Program-made: the position numbers and the translations under genes
Assembly: GCA_003551865.1 (NCBI GenBank)
Contig: PUNU01000222.1
Coordinates: forward strand, 1 to 10,217
Reading direction: 5' to 3'
Source: Syntrophomonadaceae bacterium
GTDB lineage: Bacteria; Bacillota_D; Dethiobacteria; DTU022
DNA: 10,217 nucleotides
Notes under the pieces: model-generated
What the model was told of the DNA's origin: nothing
The model's input: only the letters and a program-made list of their open reading frames with translations
Database searches by the model: none
In this document: piece after piece, positions 1 to 6,475 of the stretch
Layout: each line of letters begins with the position of its first letter
Numbering within the stretch: position 1 is the stretch's first letter

Positions 1-121
1 CGCTATGCCATAGGGGACGGTTCCATCGTTTTCCCTTCGGCCTTCGCTGCGCTCAGGAACGCTCGAACCGTCCCCATGGCAACGCTTTTCACTCAACAAA
101 GACAATAGGCTGAGTAGTTAC
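1..121. repeat. Hairpin repeat element, copy 1 (left end cut by window)
   Basis: Bases 1-100 match 10118-10217 in direct orientation with three mismatches (82, 83, 100). The core is a long inverted repeat: GGGGACGGTTC at 13-23 pairs with GAACCGTCCCC at 65-75, and the arms extend outward through TGCCAT/ATGGCA with a one-base bulge. The right end, AGGCTGAGTAGTTAC at 107-121, is the inverse complement of GTAACTACTCAGGCCT at 10098-10113, the left end of the other copy, apart from one extra G. Joining the two halves gives an element of about 141 bp with terminal inverted repeats and a strong internal hairpin. It has no coding capacity. This fits a MITE or REP-type (RAYT-associated) element; the class is inference. 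Confidence 0.8.
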
Positions 122-190
122 CAACTTTTTATCTATAGGAGATGTTGTAAGCCGGAAGCGAACATAAAGCGAGCCGTTAGGAATTACAGG
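122..190 (+). mobile_element. Fragment of dispersed GTGCCCTGTCAA element (left-half type)
   Basis: Bases 137-177 match 6318-6358, inside the complete copy between dnaE and pyk, at 40 of 41 positions; weaker similarity continues to about 190. The fragment lacks the terminal inverted repeat and about the first 45 bases of the element. It begins right where the hairpin element ends (121), which suggests that hairpin insertion or an associated deletion removed its end. Non-coding. Confidence 0.7.
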
Positions 191-287
191 CAGTTGAGAC
201 GTGAGAGGTTGGAAATGGGACTTGTTTTCTGCATCAGGTGGGCTGTTCGGATTAATTTTGGTTGTCCTTAACAGGCCTTTTCCACCC

Positions 288-463
288 CCACCCCGACCCT
301 CCCCCATCGAGGGGGAGGGAGGATTTTATGGCCCCACCCCCAAGCAGGGGGAGGGAGGGTTTTTTGGCCCATCACGAACCTCACCCCTCGAGAGGAGGAA
401 GTTTCTATCGAATGACCGGCTTTTCTCCTTCTCCCCCCGTGGGAGAGGGCCGGGTGAGGGGGG
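288..463. repeat. C/G-rich hairpin cluster with 36-bp partial tandem repeat
   Basis: Several short C-run/G-run hairpins follow one another. The clearest is CCCTCCCCC (297-305), a five-base loop, then GGGGGAGGG (311-319). A second has CCCCC (337-341), loop AAGCA, GGGGG (347-351). Bases 311-334 and 347-370 are two copies of one 24-base stretch (22 of 24 identical) at a 36-base period. Looser units follow at 379-400 and 421-463. Short reading frames cross the cluster, but their low-complexity peptides with many Pro, Gly and Arg do not look like proteins. It resembles the CCCTCTCCC/GGGAGAGGG intergenic repeats seen in many bacterial genomes. Confidence 0.7.
441..463 (+). other. Potential G-quadruplex motif
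   Basis: Four runs of at least three G lie at 441-443, 447-449, 452-454 and 458-463, separated by AGA, CC and TGA. This meets the canonical four-run, short-loop quadruplex pattern on the plus strand. It is the last unit of the C/G-rich cluster. Whether it folds in vivo is unknown. Confidence 0.55.
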
Positions 464-555
464 ATGTGATCCTTCCTCCCGGTGTTAAAAGATGGATTGC
501 CGTCGTTGACATGTTCTCGTAAAATGTCTTCAAAAAAGCACGGGCCGGGCCGAGA

Positions 556-701
556 CCTGCAGACCTGGGTGTCAAAAATGTCGAGGCTGCCCGGGGAAGC
601 CTGCAGACGAGCCGTGACAATTCCAGGCGAGCGATCCGTGAGCTGCGGCTTGCAACAGCTGTGAATTAAAAAAAAACAGACTTAATTGACAGGGCACTAG
701 A
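556..701 (+). mobile_element. Dispersed GTGCCCTGTCAA element, copy upstream of trmL
   Basis: Bases 608-667 match 6351-6410 at 58 of 60 positions. After an A-run of different length, the match resumes through the terminal repeat TTGACAGGGCACTAGA (686-701). Left of 608 it no longer follows the dnaE-pyk copy. Instead 558-614 matches the inverse complement of about 10033-10086, sharing CAGACGAGCCG (604-614) and AAATGTCGAG (576-585). This copy is therefore the longer variant also found after the deacetylase gene, in opposite orientation. Only one terminal repeat was found. The element ends about 30 bases before the trmL ribosome binding site. Non-coding; MITE-like by inference. Confidence 0.75.
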
Positions 702-744
702 AAACTGGTTGTACCTAAATTTGCCCCGGTGGGAGGGCCGGTAA

Positions 745-1203
745 ATGCACGTGGTGCTTGTAGAACCTGAAATACCGCCAAATACCGGAAACGTGGCCCG
801 GACCTGCGTGATGACCAACACGAAGCTGCACCTGGTGGAACCGCTCGGTTTTTCCCTGGACGAAAAGGAGGTAAAGCGTTCAGGCCTTGATTACTGGCCC
901 TACCTGGATTTGGAGGTGCATCCCGATTTTCAGTCTCTGCGCAGAAAATACTACGCCGCCCGCTTTATATATTATTCAACCCGGGGCGATCGCTATTACC
1001 ATCAGTTGCACTACCGGGCGGATGATTTTTTAGTGTTTGGCAGTGAAACTGCCGGTCTGGCCGAAGAAATATTACGGCAGGCTGAAACAGTCCTGCGCAT
1101 TCCCATGGTCGAGAAAATCCCCCGTTCTTTGAACCTGGGTAATACGGTGGCCCTGGTTCTTTACGAAGCACTGAAACAGCAGGATTTCCCGGGTATGCGC
1201 TAA
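745..1203 (+). CDS. trmL: tRNA (cytidine/uridine(34)-2'-O)-methyltransferase TrmL
   Basis: This is a 152-residue SPOUT-family (SpoU/TrmH superfamily) RNA methyltransferase, close in length and motifs to Escherichia coli TrmL. The family uses S-adenosylmethionine to 2'-O-methylate the wobble nucleotide 34 of tRNA-Leu isoacceptors in the cytoplasm. Visible motifs are the N-terminal EPEIPPNTGNVART (7-20), FGSETAGL (98-105), and the C-terminal IPRSLNLGNTVALVLYEA (125-142) that forms the trefoil knot and cofactor pocket, with the Asn of the NLGN motif. No extra RNA-binding domain is present, as usual for TrmL. The ATG start has GGGAGG at 731-736, eight bases upstream. The gene stands alone on this strand, with repeat elements on both sides, so its promoter probably lies in or beside the upstream element. 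The family call is firm; the exact tRNA target is inferred from orthology. Confidence 0.93.
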   Translation: MHVVLVEPEIPPNTGNVARTCVMTNTKLHLVEPLGFSLDEKEVKRSGLDYWPYLDLEVHPDFQSLRRKYYAARFIYYSTRGDRYYHQLHYRADDFLVFGSETAGLAEEILRQAETVLRIPMVEKIPRSLNLGNTVALVLYEALKQQDFPGMR

Positions 1204-1204
1204 T

Positions 1205-1406
1205 AACCTGTCAACTTTGTAGTAGTTAATTTGGCAGTTATTGCAAGCCGGGAGCGAACATACCTGTATGCTTGTAGCCGGTGAGGGGCAGCTTTTATCC
1301 AGATCTCCCGGTCCTCTTTCCACTGGCCGCAGGGTGGTCGGCCTACGGCGCGCCTTTTAAGGGGCGCGCCGGTACGCCCGCATTGCCTTAGCATATATGA
1401 CAGGGC
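1205..1406 (-). mobile_element. Dispersed GTGCCCTGTCAA element, divergent copy with GC-rich core
   Basis: The copy starts two bases after the trmL stop. Its left end AACCTGTCAA (1205-1214) and right end TGACAGGGC (1398-1406) form imperfect terminal inverted repeats. TTGGCAGTTATTGCAAGCC (1231-1249) nearly repeats 9889-9907 in the copy after the deacetylase gene, and GCAAGCCGGGAGCGAACAT (1243-1261) recalls 6328-6346. The centre is unlike the other copies: two palindromic GGCGCGCC blocks (1347-1354 and 1363-1370) can pair with each other across TTTTAAGG. Bases 1407-1541, up to the end of the next gene, hold nothing I can identify. Confidence 0.65.
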
Positions 1407-1541
1407 CGGGAAGGCTGTATAACCACTATTAGTACTTTATCTAAGCCATAGTATTCGAGAGGTAGGAAGTGAGAAATTCTTGCACCGGAAGGCGGATATG
1501 TTACGGTCACTTTTATGATCCGTCGTATGGCAGGCAGATGG

Positions 1542-2618
1542 CTAAATTTTCCCGGTATGATTTGCCTCTTCAGTCTTACGGCGGTCGAGATAGTAGTGGA
1601 CCAGTAAAACCTTTAAAATGGCGGAAATGGGGATGGCCAGAACAATGCCAAGGATGCCCATCAACTGGGCTCCTATCAAAACGGCCATAACCACCGTAAG
1701 CGGGCTGAGGTCGGTGGCCTTGCCCAGGAAAACCGGGGTGAAGACGAAAGCATCAATGACCTGCACCAATATATAGAGCAGTCCGACCAGCACAAAGCTG
1801 GGGGTATCGGGCATCAGACTCAGCATCAGGGCGGGAATTGCGGCCAGGATCGGGCCGATATAAAGAATTATATTCAGCACCCCGGCCAGGATACCCAGCA
1901 TCAGGGCAAAAGGCATTTCCATTATAAAAAGACCGAGCCAGGTCAAAAATCCGACAAAAAGGCATTTGACCAGGGTTCCGCGGACGTAAGCGCCGACCTT
2001 TTCGTCGATAATACTTAGCAGGTGAATAACATTTTCTTTATAGATCTGGGGAAACAGAAGGGTGAGGTTCCGGCGGACTTTGCCAATATCCTGCACCAGG
2101 TAGAAGGCGAGGAAAACCAGAACCAGCACCAGCCAGGCCCGGTTTACCAGGGCCATGGAAAAAGCGGTTAAATTGCGCAGCAGCTGCTGAATATTGGCCG
2201 GGGCCTGCCTTATGAACTGGTCGGTATACTCGACGAAGGTTTCGGTGAGGCGAAGGTTAAATCTTTCGTCCAGTTCTTCCAGCTCGGCAATTATTATCGG
2301 CAGATCTTGAATGAATTCGGTGGTCAAGTACAGGACCAGATCTCTCATTTCGCCGATCAGCCCGGGGATCAGCAGGTAGAAGAACAAAGTGACCAAAAAT
2401 AATACAATCAGTGAAGCAATAGTGGAAGCAAATATTGGTTTCAATCTGATACTGATTAGGAAATCGACCAGAGGATTAATGCTGTAAACTATAAGAAAGG
2501 CAATCACAAACAGGGAAATAATCGGCATAAGCTCGATTAAGGCCCAGATCAGAATAAATACAGCCGCGGCAGCAAGCACGATTTTAATGGCCAGGCGTGT
2601 TTCACGATCTTGCAGCAC
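1542..2618 (-). CDS. AI-2E/PerM-family membrane transport protein (YtvI-like)
   Basis: This 358-residue polytopic membrane protein belongs to the AI-2E transporter family (Pfam PF01594; PerM, YtvI). Members have been linked to export of the autoinducer AI-2 and to Na+/H+ antiport, but the substrate of most, including this one, is unknown. Hydrophobic segments lie at about 10-30, 31-52, 62-88, 153-176, 214-236, 237-270, 272-296 and 303-340. A charged soluble part lies at about 90-150. The conserved C-terminal signature is readable: FTPVFLGK (293-300), LSPLTVV (304-310), then a Gly-rich helix ending LAIPISAILKVL (327-338). The start is GTG, supported by AAGGAGT (2625-2631) six bases upstream. 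The gene runs opposite to trmL and dnaE and shares a 179-base divergent region with dnaE. No clear terminator follows its stop. Family call strong, substrate not assignable. Confidence 0.9.
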   Translation of the reverse strand: MLQDRETRLAIKIVLAAAAVFILIWALIELMPIISLFVIAFLIVYSINPLVDFLISIRLKPIFASTIASLIVLFLVTLFFYLLIPGLIGEMRDLVLYLTTEFIQDLPIIIAELEELDERFNLRLTETFVEYTDQFIRQAPANIQQLLRNLTAFSMALVNRAWLVLVLVFLAFYLVQDIGKVRRNLTLLFPQIYKENVIHLLSIIDEKVGAYVRGTLVKCLFVGFLTWLGLFIMEMPFALMLGILAGVLNIILYIGPILAAIPALMLSLMPDTPSFVLVGLLYILVQVIDAFVFTPVFLGKATDLSPLTVVMAVLIGAQLMGILGIVLAIPISAILKVLLVHYYLDRRKTEEANHTGKI

Positions 2619-2624
2619 GGTAGT

Positions 2625-2631
2625 ACTCCTT
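2625..2631 (-). promoter_or_regulatory. Ribosome binding site deciding the GTG start of the AI-2E-family gene
   Basis: Read on the minus strand, AAGGAGT lies six bases before the GTG at 2618-2616. No in-frame ATG near it has a comparable site, so the GTG is the likely start. Confidence 0.75.
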
Positions 2632-2706
2632 TATGAGCGATTTAACCGGAAAAATGGTTTGGACAAATATTAACGGATTGTAAGATCATTACTATTTTAC
2701 CATAAA

Positions 2707-2745
2707 GGCAGATCCAAAAAAAGTGACAAGAGCAAAGGATCTGCC
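2707..2745. promoter_or_regulatory. 9-bp perfect inverted repeat in the dnaE leader
   Basis: GGCAGATCC (2707-2715) and GGATCTGCC (2737-2745) are perfect inverse complements separated by 21 A-rich bases. They lie 53-91 bases before the dnaE ATG. No T-run follows, so it is not a typical terminator. It could be an operator or a stem-loop in the dnaE leader RNA; the role is unknown. Confidence 0.5.
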
Positions 2746-2784
2746 CCAGGACAGGTCGAAAGAAGTAAAAACACTGAGATCTCC

Positions 2785-2789
2785 GGAGG
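2785..2789 (+). promoter_or_regulatory. Ribosome binding site fixing the dnaE start
   Basis: GGAGG lies eight bases before ATG 2798. The frame is open upstream to a GTG at 2723, but that GTG lies in the loop of the inverted repeat, has no ribosome binding site, and would add 25 residues before the conserved PHP start. Confidence 0.85.
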
Positions 2790-2797
2790 GTTCATTT

Positions 2798-5700
2798 ATG
2801 GCCGATTTTGTCCACCTGCACTGCCACAGTGAATACAGCCTGCTCGATGGTGCGGCGAGGCTTAAAGCACTGGTTAGCCGCGCCGCCGAGCTGGAAATGC
2901 CCGCCCTGGCAGTGACCGACCATGGAACTATGTTCGGCGTGGTCGATTTTTACCGGCTGGCCAGGGAGGCGGGTATTAAGCCGATAATAGGATGTGAGGT
3001 TTATGTTGCCCACCGTTCACGCTTCCAGAAAGAAGTCCGGCGGGACGACAACCAGTATCACCTGGTCTTGCTGGCTGAAAACAATACCGGTTACAAGAAC
3101 CTTACCCACCTGGTTTCGGCCGGCTACCTGGAAGGTTTCTATTACAAACCGCGGGTGGATCGGGAACTGCTCGAGGAACACCGTGAAGGGCTGATTGCTC
3201 TCACCGGCTGCCTGGCCGGCGAGGTCCCTTCGCAGATACTGAGCGGGGAGATTGAAAAGGCCAGGGAGTCTGCTCGCTTTTACCGGGACCTTTTCGGCCG
3301 GGAAAACTTTTTCCTGGAACTGCACGACCATGGACTGCCCGACCAAAAAAAAGTTAACGAGGTTTTAAAACAGTTTTCCCGGGAAGAGGGAATACCCATG
3401 GTGGTCAGTAACGATGTGCATTATTTACAGCGCGAAGATGCCGGTGTCCACGATGTTTTGCTCTGCATTCAGACCGGTAAGACCGTTGAGGAGACCGAAC
3501 GGATGCGGTTTGAATCTGAAGAGTTTTATTTTAAAAGCGGTGAAGAAGTCGCCGCCCTTTTTGCCGACTGCCCCGAGGCGGTGGAAAACAGTGCCCGTAT
3601 CGCAGAGCGCTGTAATGTTGAAAAAGATTTTAACAAGAGGCACCTTCCCGAATTTGCTCTGCCTCCGGATGCGGATGCCGACTGCTACCTGCGCGATCGC
3701 TGTTATGAGGGGATGAAAAAGCGCTACTCCGCAATAACCGGGGAGATGGAAAAAAGGATCGAATACGAGCTGGAAGTTATCCGGCAGATGGGTTACGCCA
3801 ATTACTTCCTGATTGTCTGGGACATTGTGGAGTACGCGAAAAAAGAAAATATTATAGTCGGGCCGGGCCGCGGTTCGGCTGCCGGCAGTCTGGTGGCTTA
3901 CAGCCTGGGCATTACCAATATTGAACCCCTGCAGCACAGTCTGCTTTTTGAGCGTTTTTTAAACCCGGAGCGCATTTCCATGCCCGATATTGACATCGAC
4001 TTTTGCGACGACAAGCGCGACCGGATTTTAAGCTATGTTTGTGAAAAGTACGGCCAGGAACGGGTGGCGCAAATTATTACCTTTGGAACTATGGCCGCCA
4101 GGGCGGCCGTGCGTGATGTGGGACGGGCTCTGGCCATCCCCTATGCCGAAGTGGACCGCATTGCCAAGCTGATCCCGATGGAGCCCAATATGACCATCGC
4201 CAGGGCTCTGAAGCAGAGCAAGGATCTGCAGGCCGTCTACAAGGAAGATCGCTACCGCTTTTTACTTGACACTTCGATGGCTGTGGAAGGTATGCCCCGT
4301 CATGCATCCACCCATGCCGCCGGGGTAGTGATTGCCAGGGAACCCCTGGTAAACCACGTACCCCTGTATAAGACCTCCGATAACACCGTGGTAACCCAGT
4401 TCTCTATGAATACACTGGAAGATCTCGGGCTGTTGAAAATGGATTTCCTCGGCTTAAAAACTTTGACCATAATCGGTGAAGCGCTGGATAATATCCGCAA
4501 ACGGCACGGAATAAGCATCGCCATAGAAGAAATTCCGCTCGATGACAGCGCGACCTACGAACTCCTCTCCCATGGAGAAACGACGGGAACTTTCCAACTG
4601 GAAAGCTCGGGGATGCGTTCGGTCTTAAGGGACCTTCTGCCCAATAAATTCGAAGATATCATCGCAGTGGTCGCCCTTTACCGGCCGGGTCCAATGGAAC
4701 AGATCCCTGTGTTTATCCAGAGCAAGCACGGACGCAAAGATATCAAATATGCCCACCCTGTGCTTGAACCGATCTTAAATGAGACGTACGGGGTTATTGT
4801 CTACCAGGAGCAGATCATGGAGATAGCGGCACAGATGGCCGGCTTTACCCTCGGTCAGGCCGACCTGCTGCGCCGGGCTATCGGCAAAAAGAAAAAGGAC
4901 ATCCTGGACGAGCAGCGCGAGCTTTTTATTAATGGCTGTATGAACAACGGCTATTCCCGGGACCTGGCGATTGAAATCTATGACCTGATATTAAAATTCG
5001 CTTCTTACGGGTTCAACAAATCCCACGCCGCTGCATACGCCCTGATTGCCTATCAGACGGCATATTTAAAGGCAAACTATCCCGTAGAATTTATGGCCGC
5101 ACTGATGACTGTATACTATAACAACAGTGATAAGGTAGCCCTTTATATTGCCGACTGTAAGCGGATGGGAATTGAAGTCCTGCCGCCGGATATCAACGAG
5201 AGCGAGACAGTTTTTACCGTGGTTGGCGAGGGGCGAATCAGGTTTGGGCTGGCGGCGGTAAAAAATGTTGGCCTGGGTGCAATCGAATCGATTATCCGGG
5301 CACGGGAGGAAAAGCCTTTTCTCTCCCTGCGTGATTTTTGTTCCAGGGTGGACTTAAGGCTTTGCAACCGCAAGGTCCTGGAGAGCCTGATCAAATGCGG
5401 GGCTTTTGATTCACTGGGAGGACACCGGGCCCAGTACCTGGCAACCCTGGATGATGTTTTGCTTCAGGGCCAATCGGTTCAGCGGGAAAGAGAAAACGGT
5501 CAGGTCTCGATGTTTTCGCTGATGGAAGCAAGCGTCCAGGAAGAGATGCTCAAGGACAACCTGCCTTCGATCGAAGCTTTTACAGACAAAGAACGTCTTT
5601 CGATGGAAAAAGATATACTTGGTCTCTACATTTCCGGGCATCCCCTGGAGCCTTACCGTCCTGTTTTGGAAAAAATGACCAAACTTACTCATTGCGCCGA

Positions 5701-6244
5701 GCTATCTGAGGCGGGGGACAACCGCCAGGTAAAAGTGGGCGGTATAATTACCGCGGTTCGCAAGTTCTATACCAGGAAAAACAAGCAGATGGCTTTCATT
5801 AAGCTTGAGGATTTAACCGGCGGTGTGGAAATAGTAATCTTTCCAGACCTGTTTGAAAAACAGTCCGTTCTCCTGGAAGAAGACAGCCTTGTGCTGATCT
5901 CGGGAAGGACGGATTTGAAAGAGGAAGAAGAGGCCAAAATCATTGCCGAGACGATCAACCCCCTGAGCCGGGAACAAAAATATTACCAGTTGATTATTGG
6001 CGAAGGTCACGATCGGGATCTGCTGGCGCATTTAAAAGACACCCTGGTGGCGGAAAGCGGAGAAGTACCGGTCTGCCTGTTTTTTGAAAAAGATAAAAAA
6101 ATGCTTGTTTTGGCTGAGGAATACTGGATCCGCGACGACCCTTCCTGCCGCAGGCGGCTGGAAAACCTGCTCGGACCCGGAGCGGTATTGGAGCAGAAGG
6201 ACAATGAAAACGGGGTTTTTCCGGAGAAAGGGCAAAGCGATTGA
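2798..6244 (+). CDS. dnaE: DNA polymerase III subunit alpha (DnaE type)
   Basis: This 1148-residue C-family replicative polymerase is full length. It extends primers in the cytoplasmic replisome; Bacillota usually also carry PolC. Domains in order: an N-terminal PHP domain with apparently complete metal ligands (H8, H10, D41, H42, E67, H88, C138, D206, H208); the palm and fingers core with GPGRGSAAGSLVAYS and PDIDIDFCDDKRD holding catalytic D397 and D399; HASTHAAGVVIA; and MDFLGLKTLT with the third catalytic residue, D549. ALYRPGPM, GVIVYQEQIM and FNKSHAAAYALIAYQTAYLKA follow, then a helix-hairpin-helix region, a likely beta-clamp motif QVSMF (902-906), an OB fold (about 978-1055) and a C-terminal tail comparable to the tau-binding region. 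The start is fixed by GGAGG at 2785-2789. The gene is oriented with pyk, 231 bases apart, and the repeat element fills most of that gap. Confidence 0.97.
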   Translation: MADFVHLHCHSEYSLLDGAARLKALVSRAAELEMPALAVTDHGTMFGVVDFYRLAREAGIKPIIGCEVYVAHRSRFQKEVRRDDNQYHLVLLAENNTGYKNLTHLVSAGYLEGFYYKPRVDRELLEEHREGLIALTGCLAGEVPSQILSGEIEKARESARFYRDLFGRENFFLELHDHGLPDQKKVNEVLKQFSREEGIPMVVSNDVHYLQREDAGVHDVLLCIQTGKTVEETERMRFESEEFYFKSGEEVAALFADCPEAVENSARIAERCNVEKDFNKRHLPEFALPPDADADCYLRDRCYEGMKKRYSAITGEMEKRIEYELEVIRQMGYANYFLIVWDIVEYAKKENIIVGPGRGSAAGSLVAYSLGITNIEPLQHSLLFERFLNPERISMPDIDIDFCDDKRDRILSYVCEKYGQERVAQIITFGTMAARAAVRDVGRALAIPYAEVDRIAKLIPMEPNMTIARALKQSKDLQAVYKEDRYRFLLDTSMAVEGMPRHASTHAAGVVIAREPLVNHVPLYKTSDNTVVTQFSMNTLEDLGLLKMDFLGLKTLTIIGEALDNIRKRHGISIAIEEIPLDDSATYELLSHGETTGTFQLESSGMRSVLRDLLPNKFEDIIAVVALYRPGPMEQIPVFIQSKHGRKDIKYAHPVLEPILNETYGVIVYQEQIMEIAAQMAGFTLGQADLLRRAIGKKKKDILDEQRELFINGCMNNGYSRDLAIEIYDLILKFASYGFNKSHAAAYALIAYQTAYLKANYPVEFMAALMTVYYNNSDKVALYIADCKRMGIEVLPPDINESETVFTVVGEGRIRFGLAAVKNVGLGAIESIIRAREEKPFLSLRDFCSRVDLRLCNRKVLESLIKCGAFDSLGGHRAQYLATLDDVLLQGQSVQRERENGQVSMFSLMEASVQEEMLKDNLPSIEAFTDKERLSMEKDILGLYISGHPLEPYRPVLEKMTKLTHCAELSEAGDNRQVKVGGIITAVRKFYTRKNKQMAFIKLEDLTGGVEIVIFPDLFEKQSVLLEEDSLVLISGRTDLKEEEEAKIIAETINPLSREQKYYQLIIGEGHDRDLLAHLKDTLVAESGEVPVCLFFEKDKKMLVLAEEYWIRDDPSCRRRLENLLGPGAVLEQKDNENGVFPEKGQSD

Positions 6245-6259
6245 ATATGATGGCAAGCC

Positions 6260-6442
6260 AGTGCCCTGTCAACGCATTAAGAGCGTAATTTGGGCAATAT
6301 TTACAACAACTCTATATAGGAGATGTTGCAAGCCGGAAGCGAACATAAAGCGAGCCGTGACAATTCCGGGTGAGCGATCCGTGAGCTGCGGCTTGCAACA
6401 GCTGTGAATTAAAAACAGAATAGACTTAATTGACAGGGCGCT
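6260..6442 (+). mobile_element. Dispersed GTGCCCTGTCAA element, near-complete copy between dnaE and pyk
   Basis: This 183-base element has 13-base terminal inverted repeats with one mismatch: AGTGCCCTGTCAA (6260-6272) and TTGACAGGGCGCT (6430-6442). A second, nested inverted repeat of 15 bases with one mismatch lies inside: AGATGTTGCAAGCCG (6321-6335) against CGGCTTGCAACAGCT (6389-6403). No target-site duplication is evident. There is no plausible coding sequence; a short frame crossing it from within dnaE ends in the same peptide as a frame in the upstream copy only because the DNA is repeated. It starts 16 bases after the dnaE stop and ends 20 bases before the pyk ribosome binding site, so any dnaE-pyk read-through transcript would contain its hairpin. 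MITE-like by structure. Confidence 0.8.
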
Positions 6443-6461
6443 AGACAAGGCCGGTTGATAC

Positions 6462-6467
6462 AGGAGG
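6462..6467 (+). promoter_or_regulatory. Ribosome binding site deciding the TTG start of pyk
   Basis: AGGAGG lies eight bases before TTG 6476. A TTG further upstream (6455) would place the site inside the gene, and the ATG at 6468 is out of frame. Confidence 0.85.
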
Positions 6468-6475
6468 ATGAAGTA

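Larger units (their letters stand above)
2619..2797. promoter_or_regulatory. Divergent intergenic region between AI-2E-family gene and dnaE
   Basis: Both promoters must lie in this 179-base AT-rich gap unless dnaE is read from further upstream. A weak plus-strand candidate is TTGTAA near 2678 followed 17 bases later by CATAAA (2701-2706), four of six consensus positions in each box. I see no convincing minus-strand promoter. The gap also holds the inverted repeat at 2707-2745. Confidence 0.35.

Noticed and set aside
1..463. Possible CRISPR array among the regular hairpins
   Set aside because: The repeats are few, adjacent and low complexity, without unique spacers of constant length or cas genes.
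201..522. Two Pro/Gly/Arg-rich frames across the C/G-rich cluster
   Set aside because: They are low-complexity translations of hairpin repeats with no start signal and no similarity to a known family.
482..664. Short plus-strand frame ending in the same 18-residue peptide as a frame at 6084-6407
   Set aside because: The shared peptide only reflects the repeated element DNA. Neither frame has a ribosome binding site, and one lies mostly inside dnaE.
1397..1423. Possible promoter ATGACA to TATAAC at the right end of the 1205-1406 element
   Set aside because: The 15-base spacing is short, and no gene lies downstream on that strand before the antisense AI-2E-family gene.
1469..1690. Plus-strand frame of 73 codons after the trmL element
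   Set aside because: More than half is antisense to the well-supported AI-2E-family gene, there is no convincing ribosome binding site, and the peptide has no recognisable motif.
3425..3937. Minus-strand frame of 170 codons inside dnaE
   Set aside because: It is a shadow of the dnaE coding strand, which carries catalytic motifs throughout this interval.
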